Below are positions 10,020-18,363 of a stretch of DNA of 64,000 nt, piece after piece. A model generated the notes under the pieces. It was not told where the DNA came from. It did not search any database and saw only the letters and a list, made by a program, of their open reading frames with translations. Origin of the DNA: CAZICM01 sp964537685 (lineage in GTDB: Bacteria > Myxococcota_A > Polyangia > Polyangiales > Polyangiaceae); NCBI GenBank assembly GCA_964537685.1, contig CAZICM010000047.1:3430-67429 (forward strand). Reading direction: 5' to 3'. Both the position numbers and the translations under genes were made by a program. Position 1 is the first letter of the stretch; each line of letters begins with the position of its first letter.

Positions 10020-10841
10020 CTATTTTTTACGCAAAAGCACGGTCAGCAGAAATACCGCGCCCAGCGTTAGGATAATGGTCGCGCCGCTGGCGACATTGGC
10101 GTGATAAGAAAGAAACAATCCGATCGCGGCACAAAGAACTCCTATTAAAATGGAATAGGCCGCGACGCCTGTAAGCGTCTTCCCAAGCATTTTCGATGTG
10201 GCCGCGGGAATAATGACAAAGGAACTGACGAGCGCAATTCCAACCGTTTTGACAGCCACAACGATCACAATGGCCGTGAGACCCAGCAGCATATAGTCGA
10301 GCGCGGCCACCCGAACGCCTGAAAGCGCGGCCAAATCCGGATCAAAGGTCGCGTAGGCGAGTTTTCCCCAATTGAGCATCAAGAGCAGCGCCGTTAAAAG
10401 GCCAACCCCGGCGACCATATATAAATCGTCGGGCGATATCGCCAAAATGCTTCCAAATAAGACGGTTTCGACATTCACGGGCGGTGCGTCGGCCGAGCGG
10501 AGGCCCAAAAATAGAACGCCCAGCGCAAAGGAGACCGCCGAAAATACGCCCGTGGCGACATCGCCGTGAAGGCTGCCGCGCCTTAAAATATAGGCAATTC
10601 CAAGCGCGACCAACACCGTGAAGGGCAGCGCAACCCAGGTCATCCGCTCGATGGCCACGCCAAAGAATAAGCCCAGCGCAATGCCTCCAAATGCCGCGTG
10701 CGATAGGCCGTCGCCAATAAAAGATAGGCCGCGCTGAACGACAAATACGCCAATCGCCGCGCATAAGCCGCCGACAATCATGCCCGCGCACAAAGCCCGG
10801 AGCATAAAGGGAACGCTAAAAGGATCGAGCAAAAAATCCAT
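10020..10841 (-). CDS. znuB: zinc/manganese ABC transporter permease
   Basis: This 273-residue integral membrane protein has eight or nine hydrophobic segments and belongs to the ABC-3 metal permease family. Recognisable signatures include the N-terminal FVVQRGLSFIGDGLSHAAFGG block and the VKTVGIALVSSFVIIPAA segment near residue 200. It forms the membrane channel for metal delivered by the binding protein. It is the third gene of znuA-znuC-znuB, 61 bp after the ATPase gene. Zinc rather than manganese is inferred from the His/Asp-rich loop of the cognate binding protein. Confidence 0.93.
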   Translation of the reverse strand: MDFLLDPFSVPFMLRALCAGMIVGGLCAAIGVFVVQRGLSFIGDGLSHAAFGGIALGLFFGVAIERMTWVALPFTVLVALGIAYILRRGSLHGDVATGVFSAVSFALGVLFLGLRSADAPPVNVETVLFGSILAISPDDLYMVAGVGLLTALLLMLNWGKLAYATFDPDLAALSGVRVAALDYMLLGLTAIVIVVAVKTVGIALVSSFVIIPAATSKMLGKTLTGVAAYSILIGVLCAAIGLFLSYHANVASGATIILTLGAVFLLTVLLRKK

Positions 10842-10902
10842 AATGACCGTATTAAATCAGAATACTATCCAATTGAATAAAATCGAATGACTGCGCAATG
10901 GA

Positions 10903-11706
10903 TTAATCTTCATCGCGCGGAGCCGCAAAATGATCGCCGCTTGTCGCCTGGCTAATCGCATAGAGGGATTTTTGGCCCAGAAGCTCGTCGGGCAGTCCCC
11001 ACGCGGCAAGGCGGCCGGAATCCAAGTACACGACCCGCTCCGCGCAGCGCGCCACGGCGGCCAAATTATGCGTCACCAAGATGGCGGCCAATTCATCGCT
11101 CGCCGAAATCTCCGCCAATAAATCTAAAAACTCGGCGCGGCCTTTTACGTCGACGCCCGCGGTGGGCTCATCCAGAAAAATAAGAGCGGGTTTGGTCACC
11201 AAGGCCCTTGCCAAAAATACCCTTTGGGTTTCGCCGCCCGATAAGCCCGAAAGCGCCTTATCCAGCAGCTTTTCACCGCCGGCTTGGCGAAGGGCGAGGC
11301 GGGCTTTTTCGCGTTCGTCGTCCCGGATGCGCGAGGGCCACGATCCCCTTAGATTGGCGACGATTAAATCGACGGCGCGCGCGGGAAATCGAAGATCGGA
11401 GGTTTTGCGCTGAGGCACATAGCCCACTTGCGAACCGGCCTTTCCCGCAGGCTTGCCGAGGATTTCGATTGTGCCTCCCGTCGGTTTAAGCAATCCCAGC
11501 AGCGTTTTGAGTAAGGTGCTTTTTCCCGCGCCGTTAGGGCCGCATAAACAAACGAATTCGCCTTTGGGCACCCAAAACGAAATATCGTCGAGCAGGCGCC
11601 GGCCGTCGATTTCGACGCAGACTTTTTTGACTTCAAGCACACGCGGCAAATCGGGGCTCGGTTGCGTTCCCCGGATATCGGCGAGGTCTTCCTTGGCCAA
11701 TTTCAT
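10903..11706 (-). CDS. znuC: zinc ABC transporter ATP-binding protein
   Basis: This 267-residue ABC ATPase carries Walker A GPNGAGKST near residue 57, the signature LSGGE near 155, Walker B LIFLDEPTAG near 177 and a switch His in VTHNL near 213. It powers the permease encoded downstream. Its ATG lies inside the stop codon of znuA (TCAT on the plus strand at 11703-11706, an ATGA overlap on the coding strand), which indicates translational coupling. The sequence VGYVPQRK at the Q-loop is typical of metal-type (ZnuC/MntB) ATPases. Confidence 0.95.
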   Translation of the reverse strand: MKLAKEDLADIRGTQPSPDLPRVLEVKKVCVEIDGRRLLDDISFWVPKGEFVCLCGPNGAGKSTLLKTLLGLLKPTGGTIEILGKPAGKAGSQVGYVPQRKTSDLRFPARAVDLIVANLRGSWPSRIRDDEREKARLALRQAGGEKLLDKALSGLSGGETQRVFLARALVTKPALIFLDEPTAGVDVKGRAEFLDLLAEISASDELAAILVTHNLAAVARCAERVVYLDSGRLAAWGLPDELLGQKSLYAISQATSGDHFAAPRDED

Positions 11707-12851
11707 TTCAATGCCTTATCCAATACATCCGCATTGTGCATCAATAGCTTCTCATAGGAATCCACGCCGGCCGAGCCTCCCACCGGATCGAGCTCGAACA
11801 AGGGTATTTTCGCTTGATCGGCAATGACTTGCGCGGGCCTTTTGTCCAATTGAGGCTCTGAAAACATGGCCGCGGGTTTTGCCTTGTCGATTGCGGCAAG
11901 CACTTCTTTCATGTATTTAGGCGTCGGCTCTTTGCCTGGAAATGGCTCGATGACGGCCGATATTTTTAATCCATAGCGATCCGCGAAATAACCCATCGAT
12001 CCATGGAATGTAACAATCGATTTTTTGGTCCATGCTTTTGATTTCGAATCGATCGATTTGTGAAGATCATCGATCGATTTTTTCATGGCTTCGCCGCGCG
12101 AGCGGAATCCATCGCTTCCCGCCGCGTCCAGCTTTACAAAAGCCTCGACAACGGCATCCACAGTCCCCGTCATTCTCACCGGATCGAGCCAAAAATGAGG
12201 GTCGAGCGCTCCATGCGCATGCGCATGGCCGTGATGATCATGATCGTGTTTTTCGGGTTCGGCGGGCTTTTTCTCGTCTTCGGTATCGTGTTCGCGCGTG
12301 GGCTGGTGCCCTTTGGCATCGCCTTTCTTTTCATGATCGTGATCGTGATCATGATCGTGATCTTTTTCGCCCTCGGGCTCCTTGTGCTCTTTTTGCTCTT
12401 TCTGCTCGTCAAGCGCTTCTTCGGCCGCTTCGGCGCCCACTTCCTCGGCCGTCATTTTCCGGGGATTGGCTTTGGTTCCCAATTGAACAATGGGCACATC
12501 TTTGCCCGCGGCGCTCTGAACAATTTTCTCGAGCCAGCCATCCATGCCGAGGCCCACTGAAATAGCGAGTTTGGCCTTTGCAATGCGGGCCATTTCGCCG
12601 GGGGTTGGATCGTAACTGTGCTCGGAACGGCCCGCGGGAAGCACAAGCGCAACAGATAGCCGGTCGCCCGCAATGCGTTTCACAACATCGTAGAGCGGAA
12701 AAATCGATACGGCGACGAGGGGCAAGTCGCCGGACGCGCCTTTATTGTTTTCGCCGCCGCGCTTGCATGCCGGTGTGAGCGAAAGAGCGGCCGAGGCCAG
12801 CATTCCCTGCAAAAAAGCCCGCCGAGATGAGTCGTAACGATGCGCTCGCAT
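11703..12851 (-). CDS. znuA: zinc-binding periplasmic/lipoprotein component with His-rich loop
   Basis: The chosen start is ATG at 12851 (382 residues), because GGAG sits 6 bases upstream and the protein then begins with a Tat-like signal, SSRRAFLQG, ending in a lipobox around TPAC. An upstream in-frame start at 12929 exists but has no support. The body is a cluster A-I metal-binding protein (ZnuA/TroA): VAVSIFPLYDVVKRIAG, then LDPHFWLDP, FHGSMGYFADRYGL and SEPQLDKRPAQVIA. Residues about 160-217 form a long His/Asp/Glu loop (for example HDHDHDHDHEKKGDAKGH) that probably gathers Zn(II). The loop is encoded partly by a GATCGT-type hexamer repeat. The gene leads the znuACB operon. Confidence 0.94.
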   Translation of the reverse strand: MRAHRYDSSRRAFLQGMLASAALSLTPACKRGGENNKGASGDLPLVAVSIFPLYDVVKRIAGDRLSVALVLPAGRSEHSYDPTPGEMARIAKAKLAISVGLGMDGWLEKIVQSAAGKDVPIVQLGTKANPRKMTAEEVGAEAAEEALDEQKEQKEHKEPEGEKDHDHDHDHDHEKKGDAKGHQPTREHDTEDEKKPAEPEKHDHDHHGHAHAHGALDPHFWLDPVRMTGTVDAVVEAFVKLDAAGSDGFRSRGEAMKKSIDDLHKSIDSKSKAWTKKSIVTFHGSMGYFADRYGLKISAVIEPFPGKEPTPKYMKEVLAAIDKAKPAAMFSEPQLDKRPAQVIADQAKIPLFELDPVGGSAGVDSYEKLLMHNADVLDKALK

Positions 12852-13002
12852 TGATTTCTCCGAAGGAAAGGCGGGCGCGAGCTTACACGAAATTGGTTTT
12901 GGGTCGTGCGCGTAAGTAAATCGGCGCACATCAACGTTTGACAGCGTTCAATTGCAAGGGTTTTTTATCTTTTTCCAAGGCGCCGAGCCTTCGTCAGAAC
13001 CA

Positions 13003-13031
13003 TTGACACGGAATACCGCCGGTGCTGCTAT
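13003..13031 (+). promoter_or_regulatory. candidate promoter giving a leaderless transcript
   Basis: TTGACA at 13003-13008 is followed, after a 17-base spacer, by TGCTAT at 13026-13031. A start about 7 bases downstream would fall on the GTG at 13038. That start codon has no ribosome site upstream, so a leaderless mRNA is plausible. The -10 match is weak, so this is only a candidate. Confidence 0.3.
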
Positions 13032-13037
13032 CGCGCC

Positions 13038-14546
13038 GTGAAACGCCTTCTCGCCGCTCTGCCCTTGGCCTTCTGCGCCTGCAACAACGAAACCCCCAAA
13101 CCCGATCCAAGCGCGCTTACAAGCGCATCGGCGGCCGGACAAGCCCTTTCCGCGCAGGCCGCCGCCTCATTAGCGGGCGCGGGCGCAACGGCTCCATCAC
13201 CCTTCGTGCCAAAGGCTCCCGAAGGCCCGCCCGCATGCAAGGTGAGCGAAAAGAAAGTGTGGGCCTCGGGCGTGAATAAACTCACGGGATTATCGGTGTC
13301 CGAGCTTCCCGATAAAAGGGTGGCCATTGGCTTGGCGCAGGGGCTTTCGCCTTATGTGCTTGTGGTCGATATCGGCGGCGAGGGTAAATTATTAAAAGTT
13401 TCCGTCAAATCGACAAGCGAGCTTGGCAAACCGATCGATTCAAAAGACGGAACGCGGACAATCATGCGCGTTACGCCCGTGCGGGTGGACGGAGAAAAAG
13501 CGAGCGCTTTTGTCGATTACCGCGATGAATATAAAAATAAAAAGCGGCGGGTGGCCTGCGGACCCGCTGAAAGCAATGATGCATGGATTCATTTCGATGA
13601 TATTCCCTATTTAGACCGGGACCCAAAACCCACGGGCAAGGATAGAGACGCGCTATTTAAAGCCCACGAACACGAACAGGGCGAAGAAGAGCACGATGAT
13701 GCGGATATGGGGTATCACGAGCTGCGCGATTGCCGTTCGTTTGTGGATACGAAGACGGGCGAGACATGGATCGTGGGCAGTGTGCTCCGGGGCGTGGCCA
13801 AGGACGACAAAACCATTGAATGGAGTTCTTCGCTGGTGGTCGATACGGGCCCAAAGAAGCATGAATTGCATTTGCACGAGGTGGTTTTGAAAGGCGATCC
13901 TCCCAATTTGAAAGTATTTGAAGTGCCTATTTCGAGGGCGGTGGGTGAAGGGGCTTATTTGCTGGCGACGCGCTTTGGCGGTTCGCTGCGGGCGGCTGTT
14001 TTAAATAAAGATAAGACGCTGCGCGGAAAATTAATGACGTACAGCGGGTTTCCTACGATTCCGCATGCGAGCGCAGACGGCGGCGATACGGTGCTCGTGA
14101 CGTCGGTGACGAAGGATAAAGGGCTGTTTGCGCTGCGGGGGCTGCGTGTGCCCGCGGCAAAGCCGGCGCTGCCCAAGGCGCTCGCGGCCATTGATACGCA
14201 CGCCGCCGATAAAGGCCATAGTCATGAGCACGGGCATGATGAAGAACACGATCATGTGGATCACTCGGAGACAGATCCGGATTTCGTTCGGGATGCCAAG
14301 GGGCGAAGGTGGCTGGCGTATATCGAGGGCGAGCGGGGCAAGGGAAAGCTTTCGGTGGTGCCGGTGGACGAGAGCTTTCATGCCGTGGGAAAAGCCTTTT
14401 TGCTGACGAATTCCTCGGAGCTGGCCTCGGAGGCGAGGCTTGTGCCTCTATCGGATGGGACGCTGCTCGCGGTTTCGCTGCGCGAGGGAGAAAAGGGATT
14501 GGATTTGGTTACGGAAGAGTTGCAATGCGAAGTGATGATGGAATAG
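13038..14546 (+). CDS. lipoprotein with His-rich segments, divergent from znuA
   Basis: This 502-residue protein starts with GTG and has a short type II signal (lipobox FCAC near residue 14). An Ala-rich linker leads into a beta-rich body with no domain I recognise. Two acidic His-rich stretches stand out: HEHEQGEEEHDD near residue 212 and HSHEHGHDEEHDHVDH at about 395-410. These resemble the metal-gathering loop of ZnuA, whose gene starts 186 bp away in the opposite direction. A zinc-linked envelope role is therefore an attractive inference, but nothing shows it directly. No clear ribosome site precedes the start. Confidence 0.85.
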   Translation: MKRLLAALPLAFCACNNETPKPDPSALTSASAAGQALSAQAAASLAGAGATAPSPFVPKAPEGPPACKVSEKKVWASGVNKLTGLSVSELPDKRVAIGLAQGLSPYVLVVDIGGEGKLLKVSVKSTSELGKPIDSKDGTRTIMRVTPVRVDGEKASAFVDYRDEYKNKKRRVACGPAESNDAWIHFDDIPYLDRDPKPTGKDRDALFKAHEHEQGEEEHDDADMGYHELRDCRSFVDTKTGETWIVGSVLRGVAKDDKTIEWSSSLVVDTGPKKHELHLHEVVLKGDPPNLKVFEVPISRAVGEGAYLLATRFGGSLRAAVLNKDKTLRGKLMTYSGFPTIPHASADGGDTVLVTSVTKDKGLFALRGLRVPAAKPALPKALAAIDTHAADKGHSHEHGHDEEHDHVDHSETDPDFVRDAKGRRWLAYIEGERGKGKLSVVPVDESFHAVGKAFLLTNSSELASEARLVPLSDGTLLAVSLREGEKGLDLVTEELQCEVMME

Positions 14547-14556
14547 CCGATTCAAT

Positions 14557-15690
14557 TTATCTCCACGCAATGGATGTATCGGCGGCGTTATCGCGGATGA
14601 CTTCTCTTTCTCTTTCCAAATAATCGCGCACGGCGGTGTCGAGGCGCGGATCCATAAGCAAGTGGGCGCTGTGGGTGATGCGGGGCTCGAAGCCGCGGGC
14701 CAATTTGTGCGAGCCGCCCGCTCCGGCTTCAAAGCGGATCATTTTGCGCTGAATGCATTCGTCGATGGTGTGGTAATAACACACATTAAAATGGAGGAAG
14801 GGGCGTTCCTCGCGGGCTCCCCAATAACGGCCGAATAAGACATCGGGGCCTGCAATATTAAAAGCTCCGGCCAAAAACTTCTTTCCTTCGCGGGCCGTGA
14901 CGATTTCGATCGAATGGCTCATTTTTGAGCAGATTTCTTCGAAGAATGCCCGGTTTAAATAACGCCTTCCCCAATAGAATTTATCGACCGTGGCGAGATA
15001 GAATTCATAGGCGAAATCGGCAATTTCAGGCGTTATTTCCTTCCCTCTCAAGGTATTGATTTGAATATTCTGCGCATGCATTTCGCGGCGCTCGCGTTTG
15101 ATTTGATTGCGGCGCTTGGAGGAAAATCGGGCTAGAAAATCATCAAATGTATTGTAATTGTTATTTATCCAATGAAATTGAATCCCGAGCCTGTGGGCAA
15201 AGCCAATCTGTTCGAGTGCATCGGCTTGGGCTTCGGTGGGAAAGAGAACATGAGCCCCGGAGAGCTCGGATTTTTCGGCGAGGGCGCGAAGGCCCGCGGC
15301 AAAGGGGCGCAGCAGCGTTTCGCTTTCGGTGCCGGGCATGGCAAGGAGGCGGGGCGCGGTCGCAGGTGTAAATGGCACGGCGACGATGAGCTTGGGGTAG
15401 TAGCGGATGCCCGCGCGGTGAGCCGCGGATGCCCAGGCATGATCGAAGACGAATTCGCCTTCGCTGTTGTGCTTCAGGTACACGGGCGCGGCCCCCAGCA
15501 TGCGGCCTTGATCCCAAAAGCTAAGGGGAAAGGGATACCAGCCTGTTTCTCCGCCGACGCAGCCCGTGCGCTCTAACGCGCTCAAAAATGTCCACGATAA
15601 AAACGGCGCGGCGGCGATGCCTTCCAAGCGGTTCCAATCGGCTTCGGGAATTTCTTGGATGCTGCGGTGAATTCTTATTTCAATCGCCAT
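14557..15690 (-). CDS. FemAB-like / GNAT-fold acyltransferase (DUF482 family)
   Basis: The protein is 377 residues from ATG 15690; an upstream in-frame ATG at 15750 would add 20 residues without family-like sequence. It belongs to the 'peptidogalycan biosynthesis/recognition' family (Pfam FemAB_like). Typical blocks are FLSWTFLSALERTGCV near residue 30, SKRRNQIKRERR near 185, and the C-terminal ARGFEPRITHSAH near 340. The fold is a double GNAT domain, and members are predicted N-acyltransferases of unknown substrate. It is divergent from the M18 aminopeptidase gene with only 12 bp between the starts, and convergent with the His-rich lipoprotein gene. Confidence 0.88.
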   Translation of the reverse strand: MAIEIRIHRSIQEIPEADWNRLEGIAAAPFLSWTFLSALERTGCVGGETGWYPFPLSFWDQGRMLGAAPVYLKHNSEGEFVFDHAWASAAHRAGIRYYPKLIVAVPFTPATAPRLLAMPGTESETLLRPFAAGLRALAEKSELSGAHVLFPTEAQADALEQIGFAHRLGIQFHWINNNYNTFDDFLARFSSKRRNQIKRERREMHAQNIQINTLRGKEITPEIADFAYEFYLATVDKFYWGRRYLNRAFFEEICSKMSHSIEIVTAREGKKFLAGAFNIAGPDVLFGRYWGAREERPFLHFNVCYYHTIDECIQRKMIRFEAGAGGSHKLARGFEPRITHSAHLLMDPRLDTAVRDYLEREREVIRDNAADTSIAWR

Positions 15691-15702
15691 GGCTGAAAGG
15701 AG

Positions 15703-17136
15703 ATGGGCTTCAAGTGGATGACGTTCTCGGCGGCCGAGGATAGCGTGCATGCCATGCAGGAGTCCGATAAAGCGCTGACCGATTTAGGCGAACGATTTCC
15801 AAAGACGCGGCAAGAGATGGATGCGCTCCGGGCGCGGGGTGTCGCGGATGCGCAGGACTTATGTGCGTTTATCGATCGGTCGCCAACGCCTTTTCATGCG
15901 GCGGCCGAGGCTAAGGCGCGTCTTGTTGCGGCTGGTTTTTCCGAGCTGTCTGAGCGCGAGCCCTGGGCGCTGAAGCCGGGCGATCGGCGCTTTTTGCTGA
16001 GGGGCGATTCAACCGTTGTGGCCTTTGTGGTCGGGACAGAGCCTGCGGCGCGCGCGGGTTTTGTGATGATCGGGGCGCATACGGATTCGCCGAATTTAAG
16101 GGTGAAGCCCGTCGCGGATGTGAATGCGCGCGGGTATCAGCAGCTCGGTGTCGAGGTGTACGGAGGGGTTCTGCATTCGACATGGATGGATCGGGATTTG
16201 TCGATCGCCGGGCGGGTGCTCTTGGATGGTGGGGATAGCGAAAATGGGCGTGGAATCGCGATTAAATCGAGGCTTGTAGATTTGGTGCGGCCCGTGGCGC
16301 GCGTGGCCAATTTGGCCATTCATCTCAATCGCAATGTGAATACGGAAGGCGTGGTGCTGAATGCTCAAAAGCATCTCGCGCCCTTGATTGGGCTGGGCAA
16401 GGAAGCCGTGCTGCGCAGGGCGCTGGCCAAGGAGCTCGGCGAGGCTGAGTCCAATATCGCCGGGTACGATCTGTGTTTGTACGATACGGCAAAGGCTTCG
16501 ATCGGCGGCTTTGACAGCGAGTTTGTGTTTGCGGCGAGGCTCGACAATTTGGGGAGCAGTCATGCGGCGCTGCGGGCTTTGATTGCGGCGGCGGACACGC
16601 CTATCGCGCCCACGCGGGTGATCGTGCTTTACGACCACGAGGAATGCGGGAGCAGAAGCGCTGTCGGCGCGGGCGGGCCGGTGCTGTCCGATGCGCTGGA
16701 AAGGCTTGTGGAAGCGTATTCGGATGGGCAGGGCCAGGCATTTGCCAGGGCGTGCGCGGGTTCGTTTTTGGTATCGGCGGACATGGCTCACGCGATTCAT
16801 CCCAACTATGCCGATCAGCACGAGCCTCAGCACACGCCGTTTCTCAACCGCGGGCTGGTGATTAAATCCAACTCCAATCAGTCCTATGCGACGGATGGAG
16901 CGAGCGCGGCGCGCTTCGAGGCGATTTGCCGGAAAGCGGGGTATCAGCCTCAGCGATTTGTGGTGCGCAGCGATTTGCCCTGCGGAAGTACGATTGGGCC
17001 GATTACGGCGGCGAGGCTGGGCATTGCAACGGTGGATGTGGGAGCTCCGATGCTGAGCATGCATTCATGCCGCGAGATGTGCGGGACGCTGGATGTGCAT
17101 CTGGCCATCGCGACTTACACGCAGTGTTTTCTGTGA
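15703..17136 (+). CDS. apeB: M18 family aminopeptidase
   Basis: This is a metallo-aminopeptidase of the M18 (aspartyl aminopeptidase) family, 477 residues if translated from ATG 15703. Metal and catalytic motifs are present: GAHTDSPNLRVKP near residue 125, LYDHEECGSRSAVGAG near 308, DMAHAIHPNY near 360 and MHSCREMCG near 452. The enzyme removes N-terminal residues from peptides in the cytoplasm. The family usually begins close to LCAFIDRSPTPFHA (here near residue 50), so the true start may be later. GTG 15745, with GAGGA 4 bases upstream, is a good alternative. The AGGAG at 15697-15701 directly abuts the first ATG and is too close to serve it. Confidence 0.93.
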   Translation: MGFKWMTFSAAEDSVHAMQESDKALTDLGERFPKTRQEMDALRARGVADAQDLCAFIDRSPTPFHAAAEAKARLVAAGFSELSEREPWALKPGDRRFLLRGDSTVVAFVVGTEPAARAGFVMIGAHTDSPNLRVKPVADVNARGYQQLGVEVYGGVLHSTWMDRDLSIAGRVLLDGGDSENGRGIAIKSRLVDLVRPVARVANLAIHLNRNVNTEGVVLNAQKHLAPLIGLGKEAVLRRALAKELGEAESNIAGYDLCLYDTAKASIGGFDSEFVFAARLDNLGSSHAALRALIAAADTPIAPTRVIVLYDHEECGSRSAVGAGGPVLSDALERLVEAYSDGQGQAFARACAGSFLVSADMAHAIHPNYADQHEPQHTPFLNRGLVIKSNSNQSYATDGASAARFEAICRKAGYQPQRFVVRSDLPCGSTIGPITAARLGIATVDVGAPMLSMHSCREMCGTLDVHLAIATYTQCFL

Positions 17137-17140
17137 TCGA

Positions 17141-18247
17141 TTACCGCGGCGTTCGCGACAAAAGCGCATAGCCGATCATTTTGTAGAGCAGCCGCGCGCC
17201 GACATTTCCATCCCACTCATCGTTTTCATCGGGGCTGGGCGCGACTTCGCAGAGATCGAATCCAACGATGCGGCGGCCGCTTTTGACGATGCAGCGAAGG
17301 AGATGGACGGCTTGCTGAAAGCTTAAACCGCCTGGAACGGGCGTTCCTGTGTGCGGGCAGAGCGAGGGGTCGAGGCCGTCGATATCGATGCTCACATAAA
17401 CCAGGGGCGGCAGTTCTGCGATGACGGCGGCGGCGATGCTGGCAAAGCATTCGCCTTCGAAGAGGCGGGCGCTGAGATCGCTGTCGTAGAGGGCAAAAAT
17501 GCGGCCTTTGGATGCTTGGATGCAGTCGTGCTCTTCCTCGGAGAAATCGCGCAGCGCGACCTGAACCAGTTTGGCGACGGATGGAATGCGCTCGATGACA
17601 TTGCGGAAAATCGATGCGTGGGAATCGGCAAATCCCTCAAATGCAAGCCTGAGATCGGCATGCGCGTCGATATGCAAAATGCCCATGCCGGGAAAGCGTT
17701 CGGCATGCGCCTTAATCGATCCAAAGGGCACCGAATGATCGCCGCCGACGATGCCCACGAGTTTTCCGCGTGAAAGCCAGGTGTTTGCAAGGCTTTCGAC
17801 GCGCTGGTTAAGCGCCGATGAGAGGCTGTTGACGCGCTCCAACGACGGAATCAGTTCGGGATGGCCGTCGATAAATCCGCCGCGTTCGATGATAGGTTCC
17901 GATGCTTCGCAAGCCTGGGCATTCCACGCGATGATGTCGGCGTCGGGCTCGAGCATACAAATGCCTGCCTCGTAGGGACGGCCGGTCTCCGCATCGAAGA
18001 GATCGACCTGTTTGCTGCTTTGAAGAATGGCTTCGGGGCCTTTCGCGGTTCCGCGCCGGTAGGAGGTCGTGGGCTCCCAGGGCACGGGAACGAGAACGAC
18101 GCTGGCCTCGTCCGCCGTGTGGGGAAGTCCGTACACGCCCGAACCCATCGCGGGCGCCGCTGGATTGAATTGAAGATGGTCGCTGCTCACGGCGCTCAAG
18201 CTCGATGGCTTTGAGCCGTCCGTCAACACCTGCGTATTCTTGCACAA
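17141..18247 (-). CDS. speB: agmatinase/arginase-family ureohydrolase
   Basis: This 368-residue protein has the binuclear manganese site of ureohydrolases: GGDHS near residue 168, DAHAD near 192, a DSHAS substrate-loop motif near 207, and DIDGLDPSLCPHTGTPVPGG near 290. Agmatinase (agmatine to putrescine plus urea) is the likeliest activity. Guanidinobutyrase or formimidoylglutamase cannot be excluded from sequence alone. The first 40 or so residues are an extension before the family domain, so the start could be later. It is convergent with the aminopeptidase gene (4 bp between stops) and divergent from the desaturase gene. Confidence 0.9.
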   Translation of the reverse strand: MCKNTQVLTDGSKPSSLSAVSSDHLQFNPAAPAMGSGVYGLPHTADEASVVLVPVPWEPTTSYRRGTAKGPEAILQSSKQVDLFDAETGRPYEAGICMLEPDADIIAWNAQACEASEPIIERGGFIDGHPELIPSLERVNSLSSALNQRVESLANTWLSRGKLVGIVGGDHSVPFGSIKAHAERFPGMGILHIDAHADLRLAFEGFADSHASIFRNVIERIPSVAKLVQVALRDFSEEEHDCIQASKGRIFALYDSDLSARLFEGECFASIAAAVIAELPPLVYVSIDIDGLDPSLCPHTGTPVPGGLSFQQAVHLLRCIVKSGRRIVGFDLCEVAPSPDENDEWDGNVGARLLYKMIGYALLSRTPR

Positions 18248-18332
18248 TTTAATCAGAATTATTTAACAATTGATAAAATGTGCAGACGGCAAGCTGGGCC
18301 TTCCCAAGCTGGCCCTCTGTAAGCTAGTCTGC

Positions 18333-18350
18333 GTGTCCAATTTTAGACAC
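18333..18350. promoter_or_regulatory. imperfect palindrome, candidate operator upstream of desaturase
   Basis: GTGTCCAATTTTAGACAC is an 18-base imperfect palindrome with perfect GTGTC/GACAC arms. It ends 13 bases before the desaturase ATG. Desaturase genes are often controlled by TetR-type repressors that bind such dyads close to the start, so an operator role is inferred. The 116-bp region also holds AT-rich promoter-like sequence near 18260-18285. Confidence 0.3.
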
Positions 18351-18363
18351 TTCAAAAAAAGCC

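Noticed and set aside
12060..12560. Plus-strand ORF with hydrophobic stretches opposite znuA
   Set aside because: The hydrophobic run is the antisense of the His/Asp codon repeats (GATCAT read as Ile/Met/Val). ZnuA is well supported on the other strand.
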